Shown one piece after another: positions 12,867 to 22,255 of a stretch of DNA of 43,279 nucleotides. Numbering within the stretch: position 1 is the stretch's first letter; every line of letters starts with the position of its first letter. A program made the position numbers and the translations under genes. The DNA is from an uncultured Oscillospiraceae bacterium (GTDB lineage: Bacteria > Bacillota > Clostridia > Oscillospirales > Oscillospiraceae). A model generated the notes under the pieces. It was given only the letters and a program-made list of their open reading frames with translations, did not search any database and was not told the DNA's origin. The stretch spans positions 1 through 43,279 of the forward strand of contig CANQDL010000005.1 of assembly GCA_947591105.1 (NCBI GenBank). Reading direction: 5' to 3'.

Positions 12867-14710
12867 CGCGCAAGGAGAAAAAGGCCCTGGGCCGCATCCT
12901 GATCGCCGGGGCCCTTCTTATCGGCCTGTCCCTGCTGCGGCCGAAGGGGTACTGGGCCCTGGCGGCCTCTCTCGTGCCCTACGCCATCGTGGGCTGGGAT
13001 GTGCTGTGGAAGGCGGTGCGGAACATCGCCCACGGTCAGGTGTTCGACGAAAACTTCCTCATGGCCCTGGCCACCGTGGGCGCGCTGGTGCTGGGGGAGT
13101 ATTCCGAGGCGGTGGGCGTCATGCTCTTCTACCAGGTGGGGGAGCTGTTCCAGACCCACGCCGTGGGCAAGAGCCGCCAGTCCATCGCCCAGCTGATGGA
13201 CATCCGCCCGGACACGGCCAGCGTGCAGCGGGACGGGGTCTTTGTGGAGGCCGACCCGGAGGACGTGGCCGTGGGCGACGTGATCCAGATCAAGCCCGGC
13301 GAGAAGGTGCCTCTGGACGGCCAGGTGCTCACCGGCACCTCCACCCTGGACACCGCCGCTCTCACCGGCGAGAGCGTGCCCCGGTCTGTGGCCGTGGGCG
13401 ACGAGCTGGTGTCCGGGTGCGTGAATCTGACCGGTGTGCTCACCGCCCGGGTGACAAAGCCCTTCGGGGAGAGCACGGTCTCCAAGATCCTGGAGCTGGT
13501 GGAGAACGCCGCCTCCAAAAAGGCGGAGGCGGAGAATTTCATCACCCGCTTTGCCCGCTGGTATACCCCCGCCGTGGTCATCGGCGCGGTGTGTCTGGCG
13601 CTGATCCCGCCGCTGTTTCTGGGCGGGTGGGCCAGCTGGGTGCACCGGGCGCTGATCTTCCTGGTCATCAGCTGCCCCTGCGCGCTGGTGATCTCCATCC
13701 CCCTGGCCTTCTTCGGGGGCATCGGCGGGGCATCCCGCCGGGGCATCCTGGTCAAGGGCGGCAACTACCTGGAGCAGCTGGCCCATGTGCAGGTGGCGGT
13801 GTTCGACAAGACGGGCACCCTCACCCGGGGGGTGTTTGAGCTGGAGCGCCTGTACCCCGCGAAGGGGGTGTCGGAGGCGGAGCTGCTGGAGAGCGCCGCC
13901 CTAGCGGAGGCCTACTCCAACCACCCCATCGCCCAATCCATCCGCCGGGCATATGGCCGGGACATCGACCCGGCCCGGGTGACGGACGTGAAGGATACCG
14001 CCGGCCAGGGCGTCACAGCCCTGGCGGACGGCGCGGCCGTGGCCGCCGGCAACGAGAAGCTCATGGCGGCGCTGGGACTTAAGGCCGCCTCCGGCGACGA
14101 CGTGGGCACGGTGGTGCACGTGGCGAAGGACGGAAAATATCTGGGCCGGGCGGTGATCGCCGACCAGGTGAAGGACTCCGCCCCCGCCGCCATCGCCGCG
14201 CTCAAGGCCCAGGGCATCCGCACGGTGATGCTCACCGGCGACGCCCAGGCCGTTGGGCAGGCCGTGGGCGCGCGGCTGGGACTGGACGAGGTGCACGCCC
14301 AGCTGCTGCCGGCCGATAAGGTGGCCGCGGTGGAGCGGCTTTTGGAACAGAAAGCGCCCAAGAGCGCGCTGGCCTACGTGGGCGACGGCGTCAACGACGC
14401 GCCGGTGCTCAGCCGGGCGGACGTGGGCGTGGCCATGGGGGCCATGGGCTCCGACGCGGCCCTGGAGGCGGCGGACGTGGTGCTCATGGACGACGATCTG
14501 GGAAAACTGGCCGAGGCCATGGACGTGGCGAAAAAGTGCGGCCGGATCGTGACGGAGAACATCGTGTTTGCCCTGGGGATCAAGGGACTGTTCCTCATCC
14601 TGGGGGCGCTGGGCCTGGCCTCCATGTGGGAGGCGGTGTTTGCCGACGTGGGCGTGGCGGTGATCGCCATTCTGAACGCCGGGCGGATGCTGTCCGTCAA
14701 AAAAGAATAA
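12863..14710 (+). CDS. cadA: Heavy-metal P1B-type ATPase (Cd/Zn/Pb exporter, CadA/ZntA-like)
   Basis: A 615-residue membrane pump that exports soft metal cations using ATP. It starts directly in the membrane helices (about 10-45), without the usual cytosolic HMA domain. Visible landmarks are LTGESVP (actuator, about 168), the metal-selective CPC at 271-273 in a transmembrane helix, DKTGTLT with the phosphorylated Asp at 315, SNHPIA (the HP motif), MLTGD and GDGVNDAPVL. Regulation by the CadC-like repressor and the free HMA protein fit Cd, Zn or Pb as cargo, and CPC alone would also allow copper. It overlaps the HMA gene by four bases and ends at a strong terminator. Confidence 0.93.
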   Translation: MTRKEKKALGRILIAGALLIGLSLLRPKGYWALAASLVPYAIVGWDVLWKAVRNIAHGQVFDENFLMALATVGALVLGEYSEAVGVMLFYQVGELFQTHAVGKSRQSIAQLMDIRPDTASVQRDGVFVEADPEDVAVGDVIQIKPGEKVPLDGQVLTGTSTLDTAALTGESVPRSVAVGDELVSGCVNLTGVLTARVTKPFGESTVSKILELVENAASKKAEAENFITRFARWYTPAVVIGAVCLALIPPLFLGGWASWVHRALIFLVISCPCALVISIPLAFFGGIGGASRRGILVKGGNYLEQLAHVQVAVFDKTGTLTRGVFELERLYPAKGVSEAELLESAALAEAYSNHPIAQSIRRAYGRDIDPARVTDVKDTAGQGVTALADGAAVAAGNEKLMAALGLKAASGDDVGTVVHVAKDGKYLGRAVIADQVKDSAPAAIAALKAQGIRTVMLTGDAQAVGQAVGARLGLDEVHAQLLPADKVAAVERLLEQKAPKSALAYVGDGVNDAPVLSRADVGVAMGAMGSDAALEAADVVLMDDDLGKLAEAMDVAKKCGRIVTENIVFALGIKGLFLILGALGLASMWEAVFADVGVAVIAILNAGRMLSVKKE

Positions 14711-14732
14711 GCGACATGCGCAGATCCTGCTG

Positions 14733-14771
14733 CCGCGTGACAGAGCCGGAGGCTCTGTCACGCGGTTTTTC
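14733..14771 (+). terminator. Terminator of the metal-resistance operon
   Basis: Perfect 15-pair stem (CCGCGTGACAGAGCC with its complement), a GGA loop and TTTTTC. The next promoter begins inside its tail. Confidence 0.95.
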
Positions 14772-14801
14772 TTGACAAAAATGGTTCGGGGGGGGTATGA
14801 T
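14772..14801 (+). promoter_or_regulatory. Promoter of the BspA/FnIII secreted protein
   Basis: TTGACA (14772-14777), an 18-base spacer with a run of eight G, TATGAT (14796-14801). Confidence 0.75.
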
Positions 14802-14851
14802 GGAGCAAACCCCAAGGAAATTGCCAAAAACAAGAATGGGAGGAAAGAACT

Positions 14852-17503
14852 ATGGTCAAGCGTGCGTTGTCCCTGCTCCTGGCGGCGTTGATGCTGCTGG
14901 GGATGCTGCCCATGGCCTTTGCCGAGGGCGAACCGGAGCAGATCGCCGCCGCCGAGGAGCCCGCTGCGGCGGAGGAGCCCGCTGCGGCGGAAGAGCCCGT
15001 CGTGGCGGAAGAGCCCGTCGAGGCGGAAGAGCCCGTCGCGGCGGAGGGGCCCGCTGCGGCGGAGGAACCCGTCGAGGCGGAAGAGCCCGCTGCGGCGGAG
15101 GAGCCCGTTGCGGTGGAGGAGCCCGTTGCGGCGGAAGAGCCTGTTGTGATCGAAGAGCCTTCCCCGGCGGAAGAGCCGGCGGAGCCGGAGACCGCTCCGG
15201 AGCCGGAAGCGCCTGCGGCGCCCGTTGAGGAACCGGCGGCGGAGGAAGTGACCGCCGGGGCAGAGGCGGAGGTCAGGGACGCGAACTCCGGCACCTGCGG
15301 CAAAGATGTGACCTGGTCGCTGTCGGCCGACGGCACGATGACCATCTCCGGCCAGGGGAAAATGGACGACTACGCAGACGCCGAAAACGTTCCCTGGAGA
15401 GCTGTCCGGAGCAGCATCAAAAAGCTCGTCGTCGAGTCCGGCGTGACCAGCATCGGCAGCATGGCGTTCTATATGTGCGAAAACCTGACCAGTGTCAGCC
15501 TGCCCAAGGGGCTGACCAGCATCGGCAATGTGGCGTTTTGCTATAATTACGCGCTGTCGGCCATAGAGCTTCCCGACGGCCTGGTCAGCATTGGCCGTGA
15601 GGCCATTTCCCACACCAGCATCAAGAGCATCACGATCCCCGGCAGCGTGACCAATATGGAGGACGCCTTCTTCGAGAATACCGTGCTGACGACCGTGGTC
15701 ATCAAATCCGGCGTGACCGTCATCAGCAAGGGCGCGTTCGACTACTGCTACAGTCTGGTCAACGTGACCATTCCCGACACGGTGACCGAGATCTGCTCGT
15801 TCGCCTTGTCTCGCAACGGCTTTACCAGCATCAAGATCCCCGACAGCGTTACCAAAATCGGGGAGATGGCGTTTATTGAGTCCAATCTGACCAGCGTGGA
15901 TATCCCCTACAGTGTGACCAGCATTGGCATGGGAGCGTTTGGTATGGGCCGCCTGACCAAGATCACCGTCAACAATCCCAATTGCAAGATCGAGGACGAC
16001 AAAACAGAGGGCGACACGACGATCCGCACCCTGGGCGATGACGCGACCATCTATGGCTACGCGGGCTCCACGGCCCAGGATTATGCCAAAAAGTACGACC
16101 GGAAGTTCGTGGCGCTGGGGGGCCTGCCCGCGCCCAAGCTGAGCAAGGTGAGCAACACCAGCACCGGCGTGAAGATCACCTGGGGCAAGGTGACCGGCGC
16201 GGCCAAGTACCGGGTATACTACAAAGGCGGCGGCAAGACCAGCTGGACGAAGATCAAGGACGTGACCGGCACCTCCTATACCTGGACGGGGGCCAAGGTG
16301 AATACCAAGTATTCCTTCACGGTGAAGGCCTTCGACAAGAACAAAGTGGGCGGCGATTACGACAAGACCGGCAAGTCCATCACCTTCTACAAGCTGAAGA
16401 CCCCTGCCGCGCCCAAGGTGAGCAACGCCGCCACCGGCGTGAAGATCACCTGGGAAAAAATCTCCGGCGCGGCCAAATACCGGGTGTATTACAAGGTCGG
16501 CTCCGGCAAGTGGACGAAGATCGGCGACACCGCCAAGACCAGCTACACCTGGCCGAGAGGCGAGAGCGGCACCAAGTACAGCTTCACTATCCGGTGCGTG
16601 ACGAGTAACGGCAAGAGCTACACCAGCGACTATGACGCCAAGGGCAGCAGCATCACCTACATCGCCGCGCCCAAGATCAGCAAGGTGCAGAACACCGCCA
16701 CCGGCGTGCAGATCACCTGGGGCGCGGTGAACGGCGCAGGCTGCTACCGGGTGTTCTATAAGGTCGGCACCGGCAAGTGGACGAAGATCGCCAACACCAC
16801 CAAGACCAGCTACACCTGGACGAAGGCCAAGAGCGGCACCAAGTACAGCTTCACCATCCGGTGTATGAACAAGGACGGGGAGAAGTACACCAGCTCCTAC
16901 GACGGCACCGGCAAGTCCATCACCTATATTGCCCCGCCCAAGCTGAGCAAGGTGAAAAACGCCGCCACCGGCGTGCAGATCACCTGGGGCGCGGTGAAGG
17001 GCGCCGCCAAGTATCGGGTATTTTATAAAAACGGCGGCGGCAAGTGGACGAAGGCCGGCGATACCACCGACACCAGCTACATCTGGACGAAGGCCAAGAG
17101 CGGCATGACCTACAGCTTCACCGTCCGGTGCCTGAACGGGGCGGGCAAGAGCTACACCAGCGATTACGATCACGAGGGCAAGTCGATCCAGTACTATGCA
17201 GCGCCAAAGATCGAGTACTCGTTCATGGACGGCGAGGCCTTCATGATGTCCTGGCTGGCGGTGCCCGGCGTGAGCGATTATCAGGTATTCTACCGCACCA
17301 GGAATACCGGCTGGAAGAAGCTGGACGTGGATTATACCAACCCCTACGGCGAGGGCGTCTATTACGCCAGCTGGGGCGGCACGGACGGAGTGGATTACGC
17401 CTTCACCGTCCGGTGCGTGGACAGCAACGGCAAGTACCTCAGCGGCTACTATGACATCGGCCAGGGCTATGTGGAATGGCAGACCTGCGACTATCATGAA
17501 TAA
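14852..17503 (+). CDS. Secreted BspA-type leucine-rich-repeat and fibronectin-III protein
   Basis: An 883-residue exported protein, likely for surface contact or adhesion. A Sec signal peptide (MVKRALSLLLAALMLLGMLP, cleavage after AFA) is followed by a low-complexity acidic spacer (about 32-113) made of roughly 16 degenerate copies of EEPxxA. From about 145 there is the BspA lead-in (GTCGKDVTWSLSADGTMTIS), then LRR_5-type repeats to about 400 (LTSIGxxAF and SVxLPxGLTSIG patterns). Five FnIII-like modules of about 90 residues fill 424-880; the first four share GVxITWxxxxGAAKYRVYYK and SYTWTxAKxGTKYSFTxR, while the last is diverged. There is no LPxTG or other anchor, so it is probably released or held by wall interactions. 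The repeats make copy number prone to change. Ribosome site GGGAGG precedes the ATG. Confidence 0.9.
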   Translation: MVKRALSLLLAALMLLGMLPMAFAEGEPEQIAAAEEPAAAEEPAAAEEPVVAEEPVEAEEPVAAEGPAAAEEPVEAEEPAAAEEPVAVEEPVAAEEPVVIEEPSPAEEPAEPETAPEPEAPAAPVEEPAAEEVTAGAEAEVRDANSGTCGKDVTWSLSADGTMTISGQGKMDDYADAENVPWRAVRSSIKKLVVESGVTSIGSMAFYMCENLTSVSLPKGLTSIGNVAFCYNYALSAIELPDGLVSIGREAISHTSIKSITIPGSVTNMEDAFFENTVLTTVVIKSGVTVISKGAFDYCYSLVNVTIPDTVTEICSFALSRNGFTSIKIPDSVTKIGEMAFIESNLTSVDIPYSVTSIGMGAFGMGRLTKITVNNPNCKIEDDKTEGDTTIRTLGDDATIYGYAGSTAQDYAKKYDRKFVALGGLPAPKLSKVSNTSTGVKITWGKVTGAAKYRVYYKGGGKTSWTKIKDVTGTSYTWTGAKVNTKYSFTVKAFDKNKVGGDYDKTGKSITFYKLKTPAAPKVSNAATGVKITWEKISGAAKYRVYYKVGSGKWTKIGDTAKTSYTWPRGESGTKYSFTIRCVTSNGKSYTSDYDAKGSSITYIAAPKISKVQNTATGVQITWGAVNGAGCYRVFYKVGTGKWTKIANTTKTSYTWTKAKSGTKYSFTIRCMNKDGEKYTSSYDGTGKSITYIAPPKLSKVKNAATGVQITWGAVKGAAKYRVFYKNGGGKWTKAGDTTDTSYIWTKAKSGMTYSFTVRCLNGAGKSYTSDYDHEGKSIQYYAAPKIEYSFMDGEAFMMSWLAVPGVSDYQVFYRTRNTGWKKLDVDYTNPYGEGVYYASWGGTDGVDYAFTVRCVDSNGKYLSGYYDIGQGYVEWQTCDYHE

Positions 17504-17515
17504 AGAATAAGTTAA

Positions 17516-17552
17516 GCCCCTCCGGCACCACAGTGCCGGAGGGGCGTTTTTT
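17516..17552 (+). terminator. Terminator of the BspA/FnIII gene
   Basis: Perfect 13-pair stem (GCCCCTCCGGCAC with its complement), 4-base loop, then GTTTTTT. Confidence 0.95.
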
Positions 17553-17559
17553 GTCTCGG

Positions 17560-18780
17560 TCAGGCCCGGCGCAGGGAGCGCAGCACCGATCCCAGCTTGG
17601 GCGTGGTGCCGTAGAGCAGCACGCCGACCCGGTATATCTTCGCCGACAGGATGCCCGTCAGGACGACGGAGCACACCAGCACGGCGGAGGAAATGGCGAT
17701 CTCGTACCAGGGTACCACGCTCATGGCGATGCGGGTGAACATGGCCATGGGGGCGGTGAAGGGCACATAGGAGCACACCTTCATCAGCGTGTTGTCGATG
17801 CTGCCGCTGGACATGGAGAACACCACCAGCATGAAGCCGGCCACGAACAGCAGGATCACCGGCATGGTGGAGGTGTTCAGATCCTCCACCTTGTTGGCCA
17901 GGGAGCCCACCGCGCCGAACAGGAACGCGTACAGGAAAAAGCCCAGCAGGAAGAACAGCAGCATATACCCCAGCAGCGCCGGGGGCATGTCGAAAAACAG
18001 GTCGATTATGCCGCCGCCCCAGTGGGCCCGGTTGATCCGGTAAAACAGCAGCGCCGAGCCGAACACGGCCACAAGCTGCACAAGCCCCGCCGTGCACGCC
18101 GCCAGCACCTTCCCGAACATCATGGCTGTGGGCCGGGCGCTGGTGACGAGCACCTCCATGGCCCGTGAGCTCTTCTCCGTGGCCACGCCGGTGGAGACCA
18201 TCTGGCCGTAGAGAAGGATCACCATGTACAGGGCGAAGATCATGATGTAGGTATAAAAGAAGTTCTCGCCCTGATCCGTGCCCAGGGCCTGGAGGCTGTG
18301 CTCCACCTGCAGGGACAGGATGTCCGCGGCCTGTTCCGGGGAGAGGCCGCTGTCCGTCATGGCGGCCAGACGGCAGAGATCCCCCAGCACCTCGTCGGCC
18401 ACCTCGGTGTTGGTGTCGTAGAGGGACAGGTCGTTCACATAGTAGGTGTAGCGGGCAAGACCGTCCAGCACGAAGGCGCACTCCGCCTGGCCGGCGGTGA
18501 TCCGCTCCTGTACATCGTCGGGGGAGGCCGGACGCACCTCATAGTCCGGGAAGGCCGCGGCAAAGGCGTTTTGCACGTCCTGCCCCTGGCCCGCCAGCAG
18601 CATCACCGGCCGATCCTCGTCCGCCGGGGCGTCCCCGTCCCCGGAGAAGAGGCCGGCGATGCGGGGGAAGAACAGCAGCACCCCCAGCGCCAGCACCAGA
18701 AACAGGGTGACGCCCACGAAGATCTTGTTTTTCATATAGCCCTTCAGTTCAAACCGATAAATGACGCCAAACTGTCTCAT
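17560..18780 (-). CDS. ABC-2-type transporter permease (NatB-like)
   Basis: A 406-residue membrane subunit. One N-terminal helix (FVGVTLFLVLALGVLLFF) precedes a large extracytoplasmic loop (about 45-190), then five or so helices in the C-terminal half. GVATEKSSRAMEVLVTSARP is the conserved ABC-2 coupling segment seen in NatB/YhaP-type permeases. The start overlaps the stop of the ATPase gene by four bases (ATGA), so the two subunits are coupled. NatAB-type systems export Na+ or antimicrobial compounds; the cargo here is unknown. The opening MRQFGVIYRFELKGYMKNK is similar to that of the other permease in this operon (20278-21558). Confidence 0.9.
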   Translation of the reverse strand: MRQFGVIYRFELKGYMKNKIFVGVTLFLVLALGVLLFFPRIAGLFSGDGDAPADEDRPVMLLAGQGQDVQNAFAAAFPDYEVRPASPDDVQERITAGQAECAFVLDGLARYTYYVNDLSLYDTNTEVADEVLGDLCRLAAMTDSGLSPEQAADILSLQVEHSLQALGTDQGENFFYTYIMIFALYMVILLYGQMVSTGVATEKSSRAMEVLVTSARPTAMMFGKVLAACTAGLVQLVAVFGSALLFYRINRAHWGGGIIDLFFDMPPALLGYMLLFFLLGFFLYAFLFGAVGSLANKVEDLNTSTMPVILLFVAGFMLVVFSMSSGSIDNTLMKVCSYVPFTAPMAMFTRIAMSVVPWYEIAISSAVLVCSVVLTGILSAKIYRVGVLLYGTTPKLGSVLRSLRRA

Positions 18781-19685
18781 AGGCCGCTTGCCTCCTTCTC
18801 GCCGTCCCCGGCGTACTGGACGAAGATGTCGCCCAGGGTGGGCTCAAACACCCGCACCTCGTCGATGTCGTACCGCTCCGTCAGCGTGCGCATGATCTCC
18901 CCCTTGGCCTCCGGCGACGGCAGCTGCAGCAGAAGCTCTCCGCTCTCCAGCGGGGCGCAGGCGTCCCCGTACCGGGCGGCGATGGCGGCGGCCTGCTCCG
19001 AGCGGATCACCAGCCTGTCCCGGGGATAGTCCCGCTTGATGGCGCGCAGGTCGCCCTCCAGCACCACGCGCCCATCCCGGAGGATGGCGATGCTGTCGCA
19101 AAATTCCTCGATGTAGCTCATCTGGTGGCTGGAGAACAGCACCGTCTTGCCCCGGGCGATCTGCTCCTTCACCACGTCCTTGAGCAGCATGGCGTTGACC
19201 GGGTCAAGGCCGGAGAAGGGCTCGTCCAGGATGATGATCTGGGGGTCGTGGGCCAGGGCGGTGATCAGCTGGATCTTCTGCTGGTTGCCCTTGGAGAGGG
19301 TGTCCAGACGCTTGTCCCGGTACCGGGCCATGTCCAGCCGCTCCAGCCAGTGATCCACGGCGGCCCGGGCCGGGCCGGCGTCCATGCCCTTGAGCTGGGC
19401 GAAGTAGACCAGCTGCTCGAAGATCTTCTTTTTGGGATAGAGCCCCCGCTCCTCCGGCAGATAACCCAGCGTCACCCGGCTGTGATCAATGGGCGCGCCG
19501 TCGACGAGCACCCGGCCGCTGTCCGGGGGGAACACCCCCATCAGGATGCGCAGGGCCGTGGTCTTGCCCGCGCCGTTGCGGCCCAGAAGGCCGAAGGCCC
19601 GGCCGCCCTGGGCCTGGAAACCCACCCCTGTGAGCACCTTTTTTGGCCCGAAGCTCTTGTGGATATCCTCCAGTGAAAGGATCAT
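18777..19685 (-). CDS. ABC transporter ATP-binding protein (NatA-like)
   Basis: A 302-residue cytosolic ATPase that drives the adjacent permease. Walker A is GRNGAGKTT, the signature is LSKGNQQK, Walker B is IIILDEPFSGLDP and the switch His is in FSSHQ. The LSKGNQQK form and the C-terminal extension of about 80 residues (FEPTLGDIFVQY) are typical of NatA/YhaQ-type exporters. I place the start at 19685 (third codon of the open frame) since GGGGG then sits seven bases upstream; the earlier ATG at 19691 is too close to it. Confidence 0.9.
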   Translation of the reverse strand: MILSLEDIHKSFGPKKVLTGVGFQAQGGRAFGLLGRNGAGKTTALRILMGVFPPDSGRVLVDGAPIDHSRVTLGYLPEERGLYPKKKIFEQLVYFAQLKGMDAGPARAAVDHWLERLDMARYRDKRLDTLSKGNQQKIQLITALAHDPQIIILDEPFSGLDPVNAMLLKDVVKEQIARGKTVLFSSHQMSYIEEFCDSIAILRDGRVVLEGDLRAIKRDYPRDRLVIRSEQAAAIAARYGDACAPLESGELLLQLPSPEAKGEIMRTLTERYDIDEVRVFEPTLGDIFVQYAGDGEKEASGL

Positions 19686-19724
19686 GTACATTCCCCCTCA
19701 AACAAAAATAGCAAGCCGGGGCGG

Positions 19725-20222
19725 TCACCGGAACCGGACGCCCTCGTGGGTCAGAAGCCAGCGCTTTCTCTCCAGACCGCCCGCGTAGCCGGTGAGAGCG
19801 CCGTCTGCCCCCAGCACCCGGTGGCAGGGGATGACGACGGAGATGGGGTTGTGCCCCACCGCGCCGCCCACCGCCTGGGCGGACATGGACGCAAGACCCA
19901 TCCGCCGGGCGGCCCTTTCCGCCAGAGCGCCGTAGGTGGCCGCCTCCCCGTAGGGGATGTCCAGCAGAAGCTGCCAGATGAGCCGGCGAAAGCCGCTCCC
20001 CGCCGGAGCCAGAGGCAGGGATCGGGGATCGGGCCGGCCGCCGGCAAAATAGCCGTCCAGCCACGTCCGGACGGCGGCGAACAGGGCCAGCTCGTCCCGC
20101 CGCTCCATGTGGCCGGCGGGAAAGTACTTCTGCCCCTGAAACCACAGCCCGGTCAGGGCCCGGCCGTCGGAGCCCAGCACGATCTGCCCGATGGGGGAGG
20201 TGTAGCCGGTGAAAAAGAGCAT
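19725..20222 (-). CDS. ogt: Methylated-DNA--[protein]-cysteine S-methyltransferase
   Basis: Suicide repair protein that transfers methyl groups from O6-methylguanine to its own cysteine. The 165-residue length fits Ogt/MGMT. The active site IPCHRV is at 131-136 with acceptor Cys133. The helix-turn-helix with the arginine finger region (YGEAATYGALAERA) and GHNPISVV are in place. AGGGGG lies nine bases before the ATG. It is embedded between two ABC transporter gene pairs, with small gaps of 39 and 55 bases, so it is probably co-transcribed from the sigma-factor operon. Confidence 0.95.
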   Translation of the reverse strand: MLFFTGYTSPIGQIVLGSDGRALTGLWFQGQKYFPAGHMERRDELALFAAVRTWLDGYFAGGRPDPRSLPLAPAGSGFRRLIWQLLLDIPYGEAATYGALAERAARRMGLASMSAQAVGGAVGHNPISVVIPCHRVLGADGALTGYAGGLERKRWLLTHEGVRFR

Positions 20223-20277
20223 AAAAACGCGCCCCCTTTAGGATGAAGATAACACATTCCCAGAGGGGGCGCAAGGA

Positions 20278-21558
20278 TTATTTGCCGGGCGTCCGCCGGT
20301 ACAGCCCCAGACCCAGCCCCGCCAGAACCAGGGTCATGGCCAGCCACGGGATCGGCGCGGCCTGGTAGTTGGTCAGATACCCGCCCAGATGTACCAGCCG
20401 TGGGTCGTAGACGACGCCGTTGCTGCCGAACACCGCCGGCAGCAGGCCCCAGGCCTGACTCAGACCGGGGTGGGAGAGGGGGATGACCGGAACCATGACG
20501 AACAGCAGCATCGCCCCGAAGCACACCGCCATGGCGGCCGTGCCGCCCTTCGTGCACAGACTGACCGCCATCACGAAGGCGGCGTGGATCACACTGGCGG
20601 CCAAATACACGGCGCAGACGGTGAGGGCCAGCCGCCGCACGGTCATGGGCTCGCCGTAGATGGGGTTTATCAGCTGCTGCACGGCGGTGGCGGCGTCCTC
20701 CGGCCCCAGCAGGATGAGGCTTGACGCGGCCATGGCGGCCATCATGAGGACTGCCCCGGCGAAGCAGACCGTCAGTCCTGCCAGAAGCTTGGCGGCATAC
20801 AGGGGCGTTCCGCCGTTTCGGGCGCATCGGACAAGCGGGTCGGTGCGCCGCTGGCGCTCCATGGGAAACAGGCCCCCCAGGGCGATGATGGCGAACAGGA
20901 AGATGAAAAGGTTCACCACATAGGCCGACTCGGCCAGGTATGTCCAGCCGCCGTCAGGGTGGCCGGTGAGCGTCAGGGGCGTTTCTATCTTCTCCGTCCG
21001 CGCCGCCCACCAGGCGGCCTCGACCTCCGTCAGGCCCCAGGAATCATAGGCCCTAGCCCGCTCCTCGTCCACGGCGGCGTAGTAGTCTCCAGCGGTCAGA
21101 TCCTCTGTCATCTTCTCCGTCGTGACCATGGATTCCAGCGCGTTCCAGATGTTCCAGTACTCTCCCTGGATGACGTAGCCGTCCAGCGTCCAGGCCGTCT
21201 CGTCCTGGCCGGCCTGCCGGACGGTGACGGAGGACTCCGCGCTGCTGCTGCCGATGACCGGTGTGGTGGTTCGGCTTATGATGGCAAGCTTTGCGATGGT
21301 TTCCTGTATGAGATCCGTGTCCAGCTCGCGGCCGGCCAGCTCCGCCGGATCATCCCGCTGGCGCTGGACGATCTCATAAAGGGAGCAGAACTGATCCTCG
21401 CCGCCGGCCGCGTCGGCGGAGATATACATCTTCCCCGTGACCTGGGGGGCGGGCAGAAGAGCCGCGGCCGCCGTCAGAACCGCCAGGGCGATCCAGATCA
21501 TCTTCCGCTGGCAGAGCTTTTTCAGCTCAAACCGGTAAAGGGTGCCAAAATTACCCAT
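20278..21558 (-). CDS. ABC transporter permease, ABC-2 family
   Basis: A 426-residue membrane protein. The opening GTLYRFELKKLCQRKMIW plus first helix (IALAVLTAAAALLP) resembles the other permease in the operon. A long extracytoplasmic region (about 45-205) follows, then six hydrophobic segments from SAYVVNLFIFLFAIIALGGL to the end, with the cytosolic coupling segment FPMERQRRTDPLVRCARNG. It overlaps the ATPase gene 21551-22255 by eight bases. I chose the second ATG of an ATGATG pair (21558) because the GGGAGG site is then at a sensible distance. Cargo unknown. Confidence 0.85.
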   Translation of the reverse strand: MGNFGTLYRFELKKLCQRKMIWIALAVLTAAAALLPAPQVTGKMYISADAAGGEDQFCSLYEIVQRQRDDPAELAGRELDTDLIQETIAKLAIISRTTTPVIGSSSAESSVTVRQAGQDETAWTLDGYVIQGEYWNIWNALESMVTTEKMTEDLTAGDYYAAVDEERARAYDSWGLTEVEAAWWAARTEKIETPLTLTGHPDGGWTYLAESAYVVNLFIFLFAIIALGGLFPMERQRRTDPLVRCARNGGTPLYAAKLLAGLTVCFAGAVLMMAAMAASSLILLGPEDAATAVQQLINPIYGEPMTVRRLALTVCAVYLAASVIHAAFVMAVSLCTKGGTAAMAVCFGAMLLFVMVPVIPLSHPGLSQAWGLLPAVFGSNGVVYDPRLVHLGGYLTNYQAAPIPWLAMTLVLAGLGLGLYRRTPGK

Positions 21559-22255
21559 CATATCCTCCCTCCCCAACCTGTGCCAGATAGAATCTCTCCA
21601 GATCCTCGTGCTTATCCCAGGCCCCGTCGTGGACGATCTGGCCGGCGCTCATGATGAGAACCCGGCCGGCGATGTGCTCCACGTCGGAGACGATGTGGGT
21701 GCTCAGCAGCACCACGCTGTCCCGGCCCAGGGAGGCGATCAGCTCCCGGAACCGAACCCGCTCTTTGGGATCGAGGCCGGCGGTGGGCTCGTCCAGAACC
21801 AGCAGCTTTGGGTCGTTCAGAAGGGCCTGGGCGATGCCGAGGCGCTGGCGCATGCCGCCGGAGTAGGTCTTGACCTTCTTTTTGCATTCGTCCGCCAGAC
21901 CCACCAGATCCATCAGCTCCCTGCTCCGCCGCCGGGCATGGGCCTTTTCCAGACCCTTCAGGGCAGACATGTACAGCAGAAAATCCAGGCCCGTGAAGTC
22001 CGGGTAGTAGCCAAAGTCCTGGGGCAGATAGCCCAGCACGGCCCGGTATTCCTCTGCGGACACGTCCGTGCCATCGAGAGACACGGAGCCGGCTGTGGGC
22101 TTTAATATACCGCACACCAGGCGCATGAGGGTGGTCTTGCCCGCCCCGTTGGGGCCCAGAAGGCCCGTGACCCCGGGAGAGAGGCGCAGGCTCACCCGAT
22201 CCACGGCGATCTTATTTTGAAATTGCTTGGAAAGCCTGTCGATCGTTAATTCCAT
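21551..22255 (-). CDS. ABC transporter ATP-binding protein
   Basis: A 234-residue ATPase with Walker A GPNGAGKTT, Q-loop LPQDFGYYP, signature YSGGMRQRLG, Walker B LLVLDEPTAGLDP and switch His in STHIV. The YLPQDFGYYPDFTG block is typical of ATPases in lantibiotic-immunity-like or antibiotic exporters such as BcrA-type. The frame stays open for 156 codons further upstream, but only ATG 22255 (MELTIDRLSKQF) has a GGAGG site and matches family length. It overlaps the genes on both sides (10 and 8 bases), showing tight translational coupling. Confidence 0.93.
   Translation of the reverse strand: MELTIDRLSKQFQNKIAVDRVSLRLSPGVTGLLGPNGAGKTTLMRLVCGILKPTAGSVSLDGTDVSAEEYRAVLGYLPQDFGYYPDFTGLDFLLYMSALKGLEKAHARRRSRELMDLVGLADECKKKVKTYSGGMRQRLGIAQALLNDPKLLVLDEPTAGLDPKERVRFRELIASLGRDSVVLLSTHIVSDVEHIAGRVLIMSAGQIVHDGAWDKHEDLERFYLAQVGEGGYDG

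Noticed and set aside
13901-18481. Minus-strand open frame of over 1500 codons
   Set aside because: It is antisense to the metal ATPase and BspA/FnIII genes. The residue mix (Arg, Gly, His, Pro-rich, no motifs) is what GC-rich antisense frames give.
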